64,000 nucleotides of DNA from CBDCFV01 sp965261795 (GCA_965261795.1 OZ253476.1:2542001-2606000); one strand, 5' to 3'. Positions 35,536 to 44,324 are shown, counted from the first letter of the stretch. The notes: generated by a model not told the origin, from the letters alone. Made by a program: numbers and translations.

Positions 35536-37068
35536 GTGATTTCCATCATCATCATCGCAGCCTTGTCCGTCCTGACGGCCGCTGGGATAGGGTCGACTGC
35601 GTGGTTGTTTCTAAGGTCCAAGTTTGACGGTACGCGGGTACAAAACGCCAGAGAGAGCGCCAGTCTAATCGCCGCACAGGCGGAAGAGGAGCATCGAAAG
35701 CTGCTTCTAGCCGCACAAGAAGATGTGCTCAAGCTTCGTACAGAAGGTGAGAACGAGCTTAAGGAGCAACGCCAAGAGCTTACACGGTCGGAACGCCGGT
35801 TCTTCCAAAGAGAGGAGCAACTAGAGAAGAAGACCGAAGCTCTCGAAAAGCAAAAAGCGGCCTTGGCCGACAAGGAAGCCGAGGTGCAAAATGTGCTTGG
35901 GGAAGTTGAGGCTGTCAAAGCCCAGCAATTGGAAGCCTTGGAGGGCGTTGCCCGTCTTAACGTAGCCGACGCCAGGCAGATAGTGATCAAGCGAGGCGAG
36001 GAAGAGGCCCAACATGATCTGTCGCGCCGGTTCTACGAGTTGGAAAAAGAGTTCAAACTGCGGGCGGACGAAAACGCTCGCCGCATCATCACTCTGGCAA
36101 TTAACCGTCTTGCTACCGATGTGGTTTCCGAGGTTACAACCTCTGTGGTTTCCCTGCCCAACGATGAGATGAAAGGGCGTCTCATCGGCCGTGAGGGACG
36201 GAATATACGAACCCTGGAATCACTTACCGGGGTTGACGTGATCATCGATGATACCCCGGAAGTGGTAACGATTTCCTGCTTTGACCCGGTCCGGAGAGAA
36301 ATCGCGCGGGCGGCATTGGAAAAGCTTATTTCTGATGGACGCATCCAACCGGCCCGGATCGAAGACGTAGTACAACGGGCCCGAAAAGAAATTGAGGACA
36401 CCATTTGGAAAGCCGGTGAACAAGCGACCTTTGAAGTTGGAATCAGCGGTTTGGAGCCGGAGCTAATCAGGCTTCTGGGTCAATTAAAGTACCGCTACAG
36501 CTATGGCGAAAACGTACTGAAGCATTCGGTCGAGGTGGCCTTGTTGTCGGGTATGCTGGCTGCCGAGGCCGGGGCCAACATTGAAGTAGCCAAACTTGGG
36601 GGATTGCTCCACGATATAGGCAAGGCCCTGACGCACGAGGTCTCCGGTCCGCACGCCGAAATCGGCGCGGAGTTGGCACAGAAACATAATATCAATTACA
36701 GCTCATACCGGGGTATTTTGGAGCATCACAGCGACGAACATGAGACGATTGAGTCTTACTTGGTGGCCACTGCGGACGCTATCAGCGCAGCCCGCCCCGG
36801 CGCCCGCAAGGAAAGCTTGGAACACTACGTAAAGCGGCTTAAGGACCTGGAGTCGGCTGCTACAGGTTTCGAGGGTGTGGAGCGTGCTTTCGCGATTCAG
36901 GCTGGGCGCGAAGTAAGAGTTATGGTGAAGCCAGATGACATGGATGACATCGAGGCAGCGTCTCTTGCCCGGAACATCGCCCGGAAAGTAGAGGAAGACC
37001 TAGTCTTTCCGGGGCAAATCAAAGTTACCGTCATCCGCGAGACCCGCAATGTAGAATACGCAAGGTAA
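35536..37068 (+). CDS. rny: Ribonuclease Y
   Basis: RNase Y is the membrane-bound endonuclease that starts mRNA decay in many bacteria lacking RNase E. From the GTG at 35536 (GAGAGGTG upstream) the protein has 510 residues. It has an N-terminal membrane helix (ISIIIIAALSVLTAAGI), a long coiled coil (about 30-185), a KH RNA-binding domain (GRLIGREGRNIRTLE) and an HD catalytic domain with HSVEVALL and GGLLHDIGKAL. ATG 35515 is an alternative start. A strong hairpin follows the gene. With the next two genes it forms an RNA-turnover neighbourhood. Confidence 0.96.
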   Translation: MISIIIIAALSVLTAAGIGSTAWLFLRSKFDGTRVQNARESASLIAAQAEEEHRKLLLAAQEDVLKLRTEGENELKEQRQELTRSERRFFQREEQLEKKTEALEKQKAALADKEAEVQNVLGEVEAVKAQQLEALEGVARLNVADARQIVIKRGEEEAQHDLSRRFYELEKEFKLRADENARRIITLAINRLATDVVSEVTTSVVSLPNDEMKGRLIGREGRNIRTLESLTGVDVIIDDTPEVVTISCFDPVRREIARAALEKLISDGRIQPARIEDVVQRARKEIEDTIWKAGEQATFEVGISGLEPELIRLLGQLKYRYSYGENVLKHSVEVALLSGMLAAEAGANIEVAKLGGLLHDIGKALTHEVSGPHAEIGAELAQKHNINYSSYRGILEHHSDEHETIESYLVATADAISAARPGARKESLEHYVKRLKDLESAATGFEGVERAFAIQAGREVRVMVKPDDMDDIEAASLARNIARKVEEDLVFPGQIKVTVIRETRNVEYAR

Positions 37069-37134
37069 AGCGGATGAAAGCCGCTGGCCGGCGGCGTCCA
37101 TCTACGAACAGAAAGGCACAAAGTTAGACTGGGA

Positions 37135-37170
37135 AGAGGGGGCCCAAGTCACAGATATTGGGCCCCCTCT
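37135..37170 (+). terminator. Strong 13-bp hairpin between rny and ymdB
   Basis: AGAGGGGGCCCAA (37135-37147) pairs perfectly with TTGGGCCCCCTCT (37158-37170) around a 10-base loop. No U-run follows (AGCTGTATAA), so it is not a classic intrinsic terminator. It may be a partial terminator, a processing site or an mRNA 3'-end stabiliser that sets the rny to ymdB ratio. Confidence 0.7.
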
Positions 37171-37212
37171 AGCTGTATAAATGGCTTGTGGCTATGGAAA
37201 GGACAACAGGTT

Positions 37213-37980
37213 TTGCGCATCTTAATGATCGGCGACATCATCGGTAAACCAGGCAGGCGGGCCGTAAAGAGCTTGCTGCCAGAACTACGCAAGGAACACA
37301 GCTTAGACTTGGTGATAGCCAACGGCGAGAACCTAGCCGGCGGGTTTGGCATCACGCTGGACACGGCTTACGAGTTGCTGGAGTCGGGCGTAGACGTCAT
37401 TACTTCCGGAAATCACGTGTGGGACAAAAAGGAAATAATTCCCCATCTCGATGAGGGGTTGCCGATTCTGCGCCCGGCCAACTACCCAGACGCGCCGGGA
37501 CGGGGATGGCTGGTTCACGGAGACGTAATGGTCATCAATCTTATGGGGCGCGTGTTCATGCCTCCGCTGGACTGCCCATTCCGCACCGCCAACGAGATAC
37601 TAAAAGAGGCCGGACGAGAAAGTGCGAGAGCCATAGTCGTCGACTTCCACGCTGAAGCCACGTCTGAAAAGCAAGCGTTGGGTTGGTACTTGGACGGCCG
37701 CGTTAGCGCCGTGGTTGGCACCCACACTCACGTAGGAACCGTTGACGCGCGAATTTTGCCCCGCGGGACAGCTTGCCTCTCCGATGTTGGAATGACCGGT
37801 GCGGTAGACTCGGTCATCGGCAGTGAGCCCGATGCAGTTTTACAACGGTTTCTCACGGGGCTTCCCCAGCGATTAACCGTGGCCACTGGTCCAGTGATGA
37901 TGAACTCCGTCCTGTTGGACGTGGATGTTCAGTCAGGGAAGGCGCGGTCTATTGAACGCATAGACAGGATGGAAAATTAA
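37213..37980 (+). CDS. ymdB: YmdB-type metallophosphoesterase (TIGR00282)
   Basis: A 255-residue calcineurin-like phosphodiesterase related to Bacillus YmdB, which hydrolyses cyclic nucleotides and affects RNA decay and development. Motifs are ILMIGDIIGKPGR (metal site), IANGENLAGGFGIT, TSGNHVWD, DFHAEATSEK and VVGTHTHVGTVD. The reading frame begins with TTG codons: 37213 (before CGCATCTT, with AAAGGA upstream) is preferred, 37186 is possible. rny-ymdB adjacency is conserved in several phyla. The PHP gene starts one base after its stop. Confidence 0.93.
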   Translation: MRILMIGDIIGKPGRRAVKSLLPELRKEHSLDLVIANGENLAGGFGITLDTAYELLESGVDVITSGNHVWDKKEIIPHLDEGLPILRPANYPDAPGRGWLVHGDVMVINLMGRVFMPPLDCPFRTANEILKEAGRESARAIVVDFHAEATSEKQALGWYLDGRVSAVVGTHTHVGTVDARILPRGTACLSDVGMTGAVDSVIGSEPDAVLQRFLTGLPQRLTVATGPVMMNSVLLDVDVQSGKARSIERIDRMEN

Positions 37981-37981
37981 C

Positions 37982-38833
37982 ATGAGCGCCTTAGTCGACC
38001 TACACCTTCATACCACAGCCTCCGACGGGAGACTGTCTCCAACCGAGTTGGTGCGCTTGGTAGCCAATCAGGGGCTCAAGCAGGTCGCCATATCCGACCA
38101 CGACACAACCGAGGGCTTGGCAGAAGCCTACGAGGCTGCGCGGGAATTCCCCGGACTCCGGATTATCCCTGCCATCGAACTGAGCACCGACGTGCCCGGC
38201 GATGAAGTGCACATATTGGGTTACTTCCTTGACTATAAGGACCTGGCCCTGCAAGAGATTCTTCTGAGGTTCCGTAGTGGCAGGGAGGAGCGCGGGCGGA
38301 TGATCGTGGAGAAGTTAGCTACTCTGGGCGTGCACGTGGAGTGGGAACGCGTCCAAGCTATCGCCGGAGACGGGGCTGTGGGACGCCCGCACATCGCGCT
38401 GGCCATGGTGGAGCAGGGATACTGCAAGGAGCCCAGAGAGGCGTTCCCAGAGTATTTGGGACGCAACGGGCTGGCATACGTCGAAAGAACCAAGATGACT
38501 CCTGCGCAAGCGGTTGAGATGTTGGCCCGGTTTGGTGCAGTGCCGGTGTTGGCCCATCCTGCCTACTTGGTGAACATGGAGCCTACCATCGCCGAGTTAG
38601 TCGATGCGGGCATCATCGGCATGGAGGTCTACTACGCCCAATACAGCGAAGAGACAGTGAAGCACTTGGCCAGGTTGGCTGAGCACTACGGTCTCATCCC
38701 CTGCGGCGGCAGCGACTATCATGGTCTTGGCAACACCGGAGAGCCTTTGCCCGGCATCCAAGGGCCGCCGCCGGAGACGGTTGAGATGCTAGAGGAAGCG
38801 GCCAGCAAGCTGGCAGGGGGCGTCAAGTCCTGA
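37982..38833 (+). CDS. PHP-domain phosphatase / 5'-3' exoribonuclease (RNase AM/TrpH-like)
   Basis: A 283-residue PHP protein of the YciV/TrpH (RNase AM) group, whose members degrade short RNA or 3'-phosphoadenosine phosphate from the 5' end. Metal ligands are in VDLHLHTTASDG, AISDHDTTEG, PAIELSTD, HILGYFLD, VLAHPAYL and CGGSDYHG. The group's helical insertion (about 100-165, FRSGREERGRMIVEKLATLG) is present. It overlaps nothing but starts directly after the ymdB stop, so it is translationally linked. The location next to rny and ymdB supports an RNA-related job. Confidence 0.9.
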   Translation: MSALVDLHLHTTASDGRLSPTELVRLVANQGLKQVAISDHDTTEGLAEAYEAAREFPGLRIIPAIELSTDVPGDEVHILGYFLDYKDLALQEILLRFRSGREERGRMIVEKLATLGVHVEWERVQAIAGDGAVGRPHIALAMVEQGYCKEPREAFPEYLGRNGLAYVERTKMTPAQAVEMLARFGAVPVLAHPAYLVNMEPTIAELVDAGIIGMEVYYAQYSEETVKHLARLAEHYGLIPCGGSDYHGLGNTGEPLPGIQGPPPETVEMLEEAASKLAGGVKS

Positions 38834-38853
38834 CACAGGTTTGGTGGCCAACT

Positions 38854-39570
38854 GTGCCCATAGAGTTGCTGGGGCTGTACATCTTTTCCTACTTGGCGGG
38901 GGCCGTTCCCACGGCGTATCTGATTGCCAGGCTGGTAAAAGGGGTTGATATCCGAAGCTATGGCAGCGGAAACGTGGGAGGGTCCAATCTTTCTTACCAT
39001 GTCGGCAAGCGGTGGGTGGTGGTATTGGGGGTCTTCGACGTTCTGGTGAAGGGATCATCTCCAATCTGGATTGGCCAGTATTTGTTGGGCTTGGAGCTTT
39101 CGCTGTGGCTGGCGGCGGCCCCGTTGCTGGCTGTCATTGGGCACAACTGGTCTCCGTACTTGAAATTCCAAGGCGGCAGGGGCGTTTCCGTCGCCAGCGG
39201 TAGTCTACTTGCCTTCTCTCCCTTATTCCTGGCCGTGTTCATCGCCGTGAGCGTGGCGGGCTGGGCCGTCACGAGAGCTTCCGGGGTTTGGGTATTGGTC
39301 TCTCTGGCCCTACTGCCACTGTGGGTGGTATTGCTCCCAGAATGGGGCTTCACCGGCAGCGACCAATATGTGATAAGTTGGTACTGCATAGGTTTGCTGG
39401 TCTTGGTGGTTATCAAGAGGCTGTTGTCCAATTGGACTCCACTGTATGAAGGGCTGCCGATGTATGAAGGGCTGCCGAAAAAAAAGGTCATATTCAACAG
39501 ACTCTTTCTGGACCGGGACGTTGACAGCCGCAGCGATTGGGTGAGGCGGACACCGCAGGAAACCGAGTAG
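38854..39570 (+). CDS. plsY: Glycerol-3-phosphate acyltransferase PlsY
   Basis: PlsY transfers an acyl group from acyl-phosphate to glycerol 3-phosphate, the first step of phospholipid synthesis. The 238-residue membrane protein has motif 1 GSGNVGGSN (37-45), motif 2 GHNWSPYLKFQGGRGVSVAS and about five helices. The third motif is weak and the C-terminal 45 residues are polar and longer than usual. This tail includes a small duplicated element (YEGLPMYEGLP), encoded by a 15-base direct repeat near 39447-39478. The start is a GTG. A second, more divergent PlsY is at 43478-44149. Confidence 0.9.
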   Translation: MPIELLGLYIFSYLAGAVPTAYLIARLVKGVDIRSYGSGNVGGSNLSYHVGKRWVVVLGVFDVLVKGSSPIWIGQYLLGLELSLWLAAAPLLAVIGHNWSPYLKFQGGRGVSVASGSLLAFSPLFLAVFIAVSVAGWAVTRASGVWVLVSLALLPLWVVLLPEWGFTGSDQYVISWYCIGLLVLVVIKRLLSNWTPLYEGLPMYEGLPKKKVIFNRLFLDRDVDSRSDWVRRTPQETE

Positions 39571-39622
39571 TACACTGGACTAGCGGGTGGGTCCTACGGG
39601 CTTACCCTGAAGAGGGATAACG

Positions 39623-40099
39623 ATTACAAACCGTTGTTTTTGGCATCCGGATACCGAGACGGGTCTGTCATGCGGTCAGTGCAGCAAGTCGATGTGCACT
39701 CGCTGTCTTGTTCAGGCACCGGTGGGAATTCGTTGCCGTGATTGTGGGAAAACGGTCCCATTGCCCACCTATGACGTTCAAAAAGGCTATTACGCTCGGG
39801 CTCTTGGCATGGGCATTGCGACGGCCGTTGGCGGGAGCGTCTTTTGGATATTAGCCTCCACTTTTCTCGGCGCCATCCCTTACGTTTCCTGGCTGATTCC
39901 GGTGGGCATTGGATATGGCGCTGGCGAGCTCATCAGTTTGTCGGTCAACCGGAAGCGGAGCACCGGGTTAGCGTGTATAGCTGCCGGCGCCGTGATTGCG
40001 GCGTTTCTTATCAGTTCCCAAGTAGTGGCTGGCAGCGGTATATTCGGACTCCTATTTCTCGTCGTCGGCGTCCTCATCGCTGTTCAGAGAGTCCGCTAA
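39623..40099 (+). CDS. B-box/zinc-ribbon membrane protein, probable ATT start
   Basis: The frame encodes a zinc-binding N-terminus, RCFWHPDTETGLSCGQCSKS followed by MCTRCLVQAPVGIRCRDCG, typical of B-box-like membrane proteins. Four or so hydrophobic helices follow and the C-terminus is VQRVR. The only ATG (39692) would cut off half of the zinc-binding residues. Upstream, a stop lies at 39608, and the only candidates before the first cysteine are ATA, ACG or ATT; ATT 39623 has AGAGGG eight bases upstream. An ATT start is therefore proposed (158 residues). The function is unknown. Its last 48 bases overlap recX tail to tail. Confidence 0.75.
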   Translation: MTNRCFWHPDTETGLSCGQCSKSMCTRCLVQAPVGIRCRDCGKTVPLPTYDVQKGYYARALGMGIATAVGGSVFWILASTFLGAIPYVSWLIPVGIGYGAGELISLSVNRKRSTGLACIAAGAVIAAFLISSQVVAGSGIFGLLFLVVGVLIAVQRVR

Positions 40100-40582
40100 T
40101 TCCTGCCACAGCCTTGTGACGGTCTCCGCTATAATGTAGGACTCGAACCCGCGGCGTTGCAGGTGTGACCAAATGCGCTGCCGGAATTTGGGGTAATCGG
40201 AGCCTTGCAGCCGAAACGCCAAGCTTCTACAGGCACGATAGGCATTGTCGGCCGCGTCGAAACCATCCAATGCCGTGGCGGCGGTATCCGACGATATTCC
40301 CCGAAGCAGTAACTCGTGGCGCAATAACGCTTTTCCCCGAGGGCGAGACCGCTCCCGGTATTCACGCCACTGACGAGCATACGCCGCGTCATCGAGGAGC
40401 CCATGGGTAGCCAAGGCGGATATTACTTTATCAATGACTTCGGAGGTATGACGTCGCTGGAGCCGGCGGCGGACCTCTTCCATGCTACGAGGGCGGGCGG
40501 CCAAGAAACGAAGCGCGGCGTTGTGGGCGGCGTCATAGTCTGGATTCTTGTCGCCGCTGCCGCCAGGTCTTAGTCCAGACAT
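40052..40582 (-). CDS. recX: RecA regulatory protein RecX
   Basis: A 176-residue RecX, which binds RecA filaments and limits their activity. Three-helix repeat features are visible: ALRFLAARPRSMEEVRRRL, LLDDAAYARQWREYRERS and GKALLRHELLLRGIS, with a C-terminal repeat near YPKFRQRIWSHLQRRGFE. It follows recA by 74 bases on the same strand, the usual arrangement. The acidic tail (NSDEDADDEK) is encoded by DNA that also encodes the end of the B-box protein on the other strand. Confidence 0.92.
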   Translation of the reverse strand: MSGLRPGGSGDKNPDYDAAHNAALRFLAARPRSMEEVRRRLQRRHTSEVIDKVISALATHGLLDDAAYARQWREYRERSRPRGKALLRHELLLRGISSDTAATALDGFDAADNAYRACRSLAFRLQGSDYPKFRQRIWSHLQRRGFESYIIAETVTRLWQELADSLNSDEDADDEK

Positions 40583-40656
40583 CGCGCCGCCCCCACATGC
40601 CTACAGGCCCGTACTCGGTACGTCGCCGAGCCGAGATAAACAGCCGCCGTCCTGGG

Positions 40657-41739
40657 CTACTCTTCCTTCTCCAACTCCGAGAGGGTGGGAATGGCGTACC
40701 CGGAAGCATCCGAGGACTCGGCGTTGTCCTTGACCTGTTGCGACGGGGACTGGTCCCTGATTCGGGCTTCAATGGAGTCGGCGATTTCCGGATGTTGAGT
40801 CAAGAACTCCTTGGAGTTTTCCCGTCCCTGGCCCAGCTTGGTATCGCCGTAGGAGTAGAAGGCTCCCGCCTTCTTGACGATGCCTTCGGCTGCCCCCAAC
40901 TCGAGAATGTCTCCCATCCGGCTGATGCCCTTGTTGAACATGATATCGAACTCTGCGACGCGGAAGGGAGCGGCCATCTTGTTTTTGACAATGCGCGCGC
41001 GGACCCGGTTGCCGACTATCTCCGACCCTTGCTTGATTGATTCTATACGCCGGAGGTCTATCCGCACGGAGCTATAGAACTTGAGAGCTCTTCCGCCAGG
41101 AGTTACTTCCGGGTTGCCGTAGGAGATGCCTATTTTTTCCCGTAGCTGGTTGATGAAAATTACCGCAGTGCGGGACTTGTTGATGGTGGAGGTGAGCTTC
41201 CGCAACGCTTGAGACATGAGCCTGGCTTGCAGTCCCATATGGGAGTCGCCCATATCCCCTTCGATTTCGGCTTGAGGCACCAAAGCCGCGACACTGTCTA
41301 TTATTACCGAGTCAATAGCCCCGCTGCGGACCAGCTGTTCGGTAATGTCCAACGCCTGTTCCGCGCTGTCGGGCTGTGATATCAAGAGATCATCCAAGTT
41401 CAGCCCGCAGTTCTCCGCATAGCCGGGATCCATGGCGTGTTCCACGTCAATGTACGCAGCAATGCCGCCTTTCTTCTGGGTCTCAGCCATGATGTGAATG
41501 GCCAGCGTGGACTTGCCGGCCGACTCGGCGCCAAATATCTCGGTTACCCGGCCTCGGGGTATGCCGCCGATGCCAAGGGCAACATCCAATGCCAGGGAAC
41601 CGCTGGGAATCATCTCGGTGGCGCGCCGGTCATATACTTCCCCCAACCGCATTACAGCACCTTTGCCGTGGTCTTTCTCAATATGCCCAAGGGCGATTTC
41701 CAGCGCAGCTAACTTGTCCTTGTCCGTCCCTGTTGCCAT
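40657..41739 (-). CDS. recA: Recombinase RecA
   Basis: RecA carries out strand exchange and SOS co-protease functions. The 360-residue protein starts MATGTDKDKLAALE at an ATG with GGAGGG upstream; the frame runs 27 codons further but without RecA similarity. Walker A reads GAESAGKST, slightly different from the common GPESSGKTT. QPDSAEQALDI, the Walker B region SVIIDSVAALVP, loop L1 (GLQARLMSQALRKL) and L2 (FINQLREKIGISYGNPEVTP) are standard. No LexA-type operator could be assigned. Confidence 0.98.
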   Translation of the reverse strand: MATGTDKDKLAALEIALGHIEKDHGKGAVMRLGEVYDRRATEMIPSGSLALDVALGIGGIPRGRVTEIFGAESAGKSTLAIHIMAETQKKGGIAAYIDVEHAMDPGYAENCGLNLDDLLISQPDSAEQALDITEQLVRSGAIDSVIIDSVAALVPQAEIEGDMGDSHMGLQARLMSQALRKLTSTINKSRTAVIFINQLREKIGISYGNPEVTPGGRALKFYSSVRIDLRRIESIKQGSEIVGNRVRARIVKNKMAAPFRVAEFDIMFNKGISRMGDILELGAAEGIVKKAGAFYSYGDTKLGQGRENSKEFLTQHPEIADSIEARIRDQSPSQQVKDNAESSDASGYAIPTLSELEKEE

Positions 41740-41904
41740 CGTCCCTCCGTCCCGTCTGAAGTCTCGGCGCATCCTATCATCCCGATGCGAAGACCTACAA
41801 CCGGAAAATGTCAGTGTCATCCGACATTGGAAGATTCAGGGCTGTCGTTTTATCCTGGACTTCCAGTAATTCTGTGCGGGCCAACCGGCCCGTTGCTAGA
41901 ACTC

Positions 41905-42135
41905 TCAAGTGCCGCCCTTGAATCCGATGGTGGCCTGACCGTTTTCCACGATCACTGGCGTGACTCGTTCGCCATTTGTCAATTTGAGAAGGTCGTCAAC
42001 CTTGTCTCGTTCCTTCGACAAGTCAATTTCGGTGTAAGGGACCTGGCGTTTTCGGTAGTCCATCTTGGCCGCGCTGGAAAAGGCGCAGTCGGGATGGGTG
42101 TAGATAATGACGGTGGCCTCGCTGGATTGGGTCAC
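41905..42135 (-). CDS. Glutaredoxin-like protein of the Uxx-star type (cysteine form)
   Basis: A 76-residue glutaredoxin-fold protein. The active-site region reads YTHPDCAFSSAAKMDYRKR: a single redox cysteine with a C-x2-S pattern, followed by the family-like VPYTEIDLSKE and the cis-proline TPVIVENG. The spacing resembles the Uxx-star (seleno)protein families, in which some members carry selenocysteine at the cysteine position; here it is an ordinary TGC-type codon. It is probably a thiol or persulfide carrier. It lies upstream of recA on the same strand, 165 bases apart. Confidence 0.75.
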   Translation of the reverse strand: MTQSSEATVIIYTHPDCAFSSAAKMDYRKRQVPYTEIDLSKERDKVDDLLKLTNGERVTPVIVENGQATIGFKGGT

Positions 42136-42302
42136 TGTAGACCCCCCCTTGGATATAGATTTAGGTGCGGCTCTATTGTAAGGTTAGGCCTGTCATAGTT
42201 CAATAACTGATATGGGCCTCGCGTTCGCCCGCATCTGAATCGGGACGATGTTTCGATAATACTCTGCCTGTCATTTGTGGTGGCCTTGCAGCGCACCTTG
42301 AT

Positions 42303-43481
42303 ATGAATCACAACGCGCAGCTGTTAAACGAAGTTACCAGATTGCTGATCAAACACGGGGTCGGCGCTGGCCTGATGACTCCCAAGCCCGGAGGCGGAAG
42401 CTTGACCGGCGGGGCTCTGCAGGATTTGAGGCGGGCGCTCACTGCGATAGAATCCGCCTCAACGGGGCTGGACACATTGGAATACGGGAACGGCTGCTTC
42501 GCCGCAGGGCGCTACGCGGATGCTGCGGTCGTTTACCAAACAGTCCTTGGCCAGCGTCCCGATTGCTTGGAAGCAGGGTTCAACTTGGGGCTGGCGTATT
42601 TGGCCCTGAAACAGCCGCAGCGGGCCGCTGCCGCGTTCACCGCCGTGCTGGCCCAGCACGCCTTGTTGGCCGAAGCCTACTACCAGCGAGGGAACGCCTA
42701 CGACGATATGGGCGACGGCGGTCTGGCTCTGACTGACTACTCCAAGGCCTTGGAGTTGCAGCCAGACTACCTTCGGGCGGTTTATAACAGTGGCGTCGTG
42801 CTGGGGCGGCTGGGACGTCACAATGAGGCAGTAGAGAAATTCGACCGCGTCATCGGTATGAACGCTGATATATCCAATGCCTATTTGAACCGCGGGGCAT
42901 CTTTGGACGAACTTGGTTTCCATGAAGAAGCCATTGAGGACTATAACTCCGCTATTAAATGTAATCCGGAGAATGCCGCTGCGTTCTTCAACCGGGCGAG
43001 GACCAACTATTACCTGGAAGACGCCGAAGCCGCTATCGCGGACTATTCCCGGGTCATAGAGTTGGCGCCGGACGACGCGGAGGCTTACAACAATCGCGGG
43101 TTGGCTTACGACGCCTTGGCCGACTATGAGACGGCACTGGATGACTACCAACAGGCCGTGAGACTGCGGCCGAACTTTGCGGAACCTCTAAGCAACAAAG
43201 GCGCGGCATTGGAGGCGATAGGGCAGATCGAAGAAGCACTGGCGGCATATCTGTCGGCGGTGGAAAGCAGCCCAAGATTTGCAACCGCGCGGTATAACGC
43301 GGCCAGGCTTTATGCGCAACTGGGCGACGTTGACAGTTGTCTTTCCCATTTGGGCAGGGCAATTGAGTTGGCGCCGGAGTTGCTGGCCGAAGCAGACGAG
43401 GACGATGACCTGGGTTGGGCCTTGCGGCTACAGCGCATGAAAGGAGACCAAGCCCAAGGCCCTGCAAGCCGTGGCGCCTAA
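42303..43481 (+). CDS. Tetratricopeptide repeat protein
   Basis: A 392-residue protein consisting almost wholly of about eight TPR units from residue 60 on. Examples are AEAYYQRGNAYDDMGDGG, DISNAYLNRGASLDELG, AAAFFNRARTNYYLEDAEAA and AEAYNNRGLAYDALADYETA. No signal peptide or enzyme domain is seen, so it is probably a cytoplasmic scaffold. The last four bases overlap the end of the convergent second plsY gene. Confidence 0.9.
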   Translation: MNHNAQLLNEVTRLLIKHGVGAGLMTPKPGGGSLTGGALQDLRRALTAIESASTGLDTLEYGNGCFAAGRYADAAVVYQTVLGQRPDCLEAGFNLGLAYLALKQPQRAAAAFTAVLAQHALLAEAYYQRGNAYDDMGDGGLALTDYSKALELQPDYLRAVYNSGVVLGRLGRHNEAVEKFDRVIGMNADISNAYLNRGASLDELGFHEEAIEDYNSAIKCNPENAAAFFNRARTNYYLEDAEAAIADYSRVIELAPDDAEAYNNRGLAYDALADYETALDDYQQAVRLRPNFAEPLSNKGAALEAIGQIEEALAAYLSAVESSPRFATARYNAARLYAQLGDVDSCLSHLGRAIELAPELLAEADEDDDLGWALRLQRMKGDQAQGPASRGA

Positions 43482-44149
43482 CTATTTTCCTGGGCGGTAG
43501 GTCCCAAGTCGGAGTCCGCTTCCAAGTCCAAGTCGAGCAGTATCTCATCTTCTTCGGCGCCTTCCGCTATTCTTCTCCGGACTATCATACTGCGCAACAA
43601 CACCAAGATGGCGAGGCCGGTCAACCCTGTCACCATTCCGCGGTCCATTTGGTAGTAGAACCCAAGCGTGAGAAGCACTGCGAAGCAGACGACTACACCC
43701 CAGCATGAGCGCCAAGCAGACCGCCTCATCAGAAACACCACCGTGAATCCGGTCACTACCCCCACAGTAGCCAGCAATGGCTCCAGCGCCACCAAGGTTA
43801 TGCCCATAAGAGGAGCCATACCGTCGCCGCCTCGGAAGCCTGAAAACACTGACATCCAATGGCCCAGAACGACCGCCGCTCCGGCGGCCAACACAACGGT
43901 AGGAGGTACTCCCAGCAATTGGGCTACAAGAATAGCAGCTGCTCCCTTGGCGAGGTCACCAACGAACACTGCCGTGCCAGTCCAGCGTCCGATGTTCCAA
44001 AAGACGTTGGCCGTGCCACCCAAACGGCTCCCCGTGGCAAATACGTCAACGCCACGCAGCTTGCCGGCGATGTAAGCGCACGGTATGGCGCCCAACAGGT
44101 AGCCAACCAATATGGCGGCAATAATCTTTTGGATCAGGAGGTAGTCCAT
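43478..44149 (-). CDS. Divergent PlsY-family membrane protein (second copy)
   Basis: A 223-residue membrane protein of the PlsY family. Motif 1 is altered (ATGSRLGGTANVFWNIG instead of GSGNxGxTN). The motif normally reading GHxxPVFLxFKGGKGVA is GHWMSVFSGFRGGDGMA, so the GGKG/GGRG basic residue is Asp. About five helices are followed by an acidic tail (EEDEILLDLDLEADSD). It may have another substrate or be inactive. The canonical copy lies 4 kb to the left. Confidence 0.82.
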   Translation of the reverse strand: MDYLLIQKIIAAILVGYLLGAIPCAYIAGKLRGVDVFATGSRLGGTANVFWNIGRWTGTAVFVGDLAKGAAAILVAQLLGVPPTVVLAAGAAVVLGHWMSVFSGFRGGDGMAPLMGITLVALEPLLATVGVVTGFTVVFLMRRSAWRSCWGVVVCFAVLLTLGFYYQMDRGMVTGLTGLAILVLLRSMIVRRRIAEGAEEDEILLDLDLEADSDLGPTAQENS

Positions 44150-44295
44150 GGATGCCGGGCCCTTGCAAGTTGTGGCCGAATAAGCCGGACCTACGTAGAT
44201 CCACTGTTAGATACTACATCAGCGCAGGCGGAAGGGGAATAGGGATATGGCAGATATGCAGCGATCATTGGGAAACAACTTCCAAGGGGCGCATT

Positions 44296-44324
44296 TTGAC
44301 TATACGTAACTGTTAACGTACAAT
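44296..44324 (+). promoter_or_regulatory. Sigma-70-type promoter of the RelE/Phd pair
   Basis: TTGACT (44296-44301) and TACAAT (44319-44324) are separated by exactly 17 bases, 33 bases before the toxin ATG. A near-palindrome (ACGTAACTGTTAACGT) spans the spacer and overlaps the -10 region, and TACGTA recurs at 44331. These are good candidates for the autoregulatory operator of the toxin-antitoxin proteins. Confidence 0.75.
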
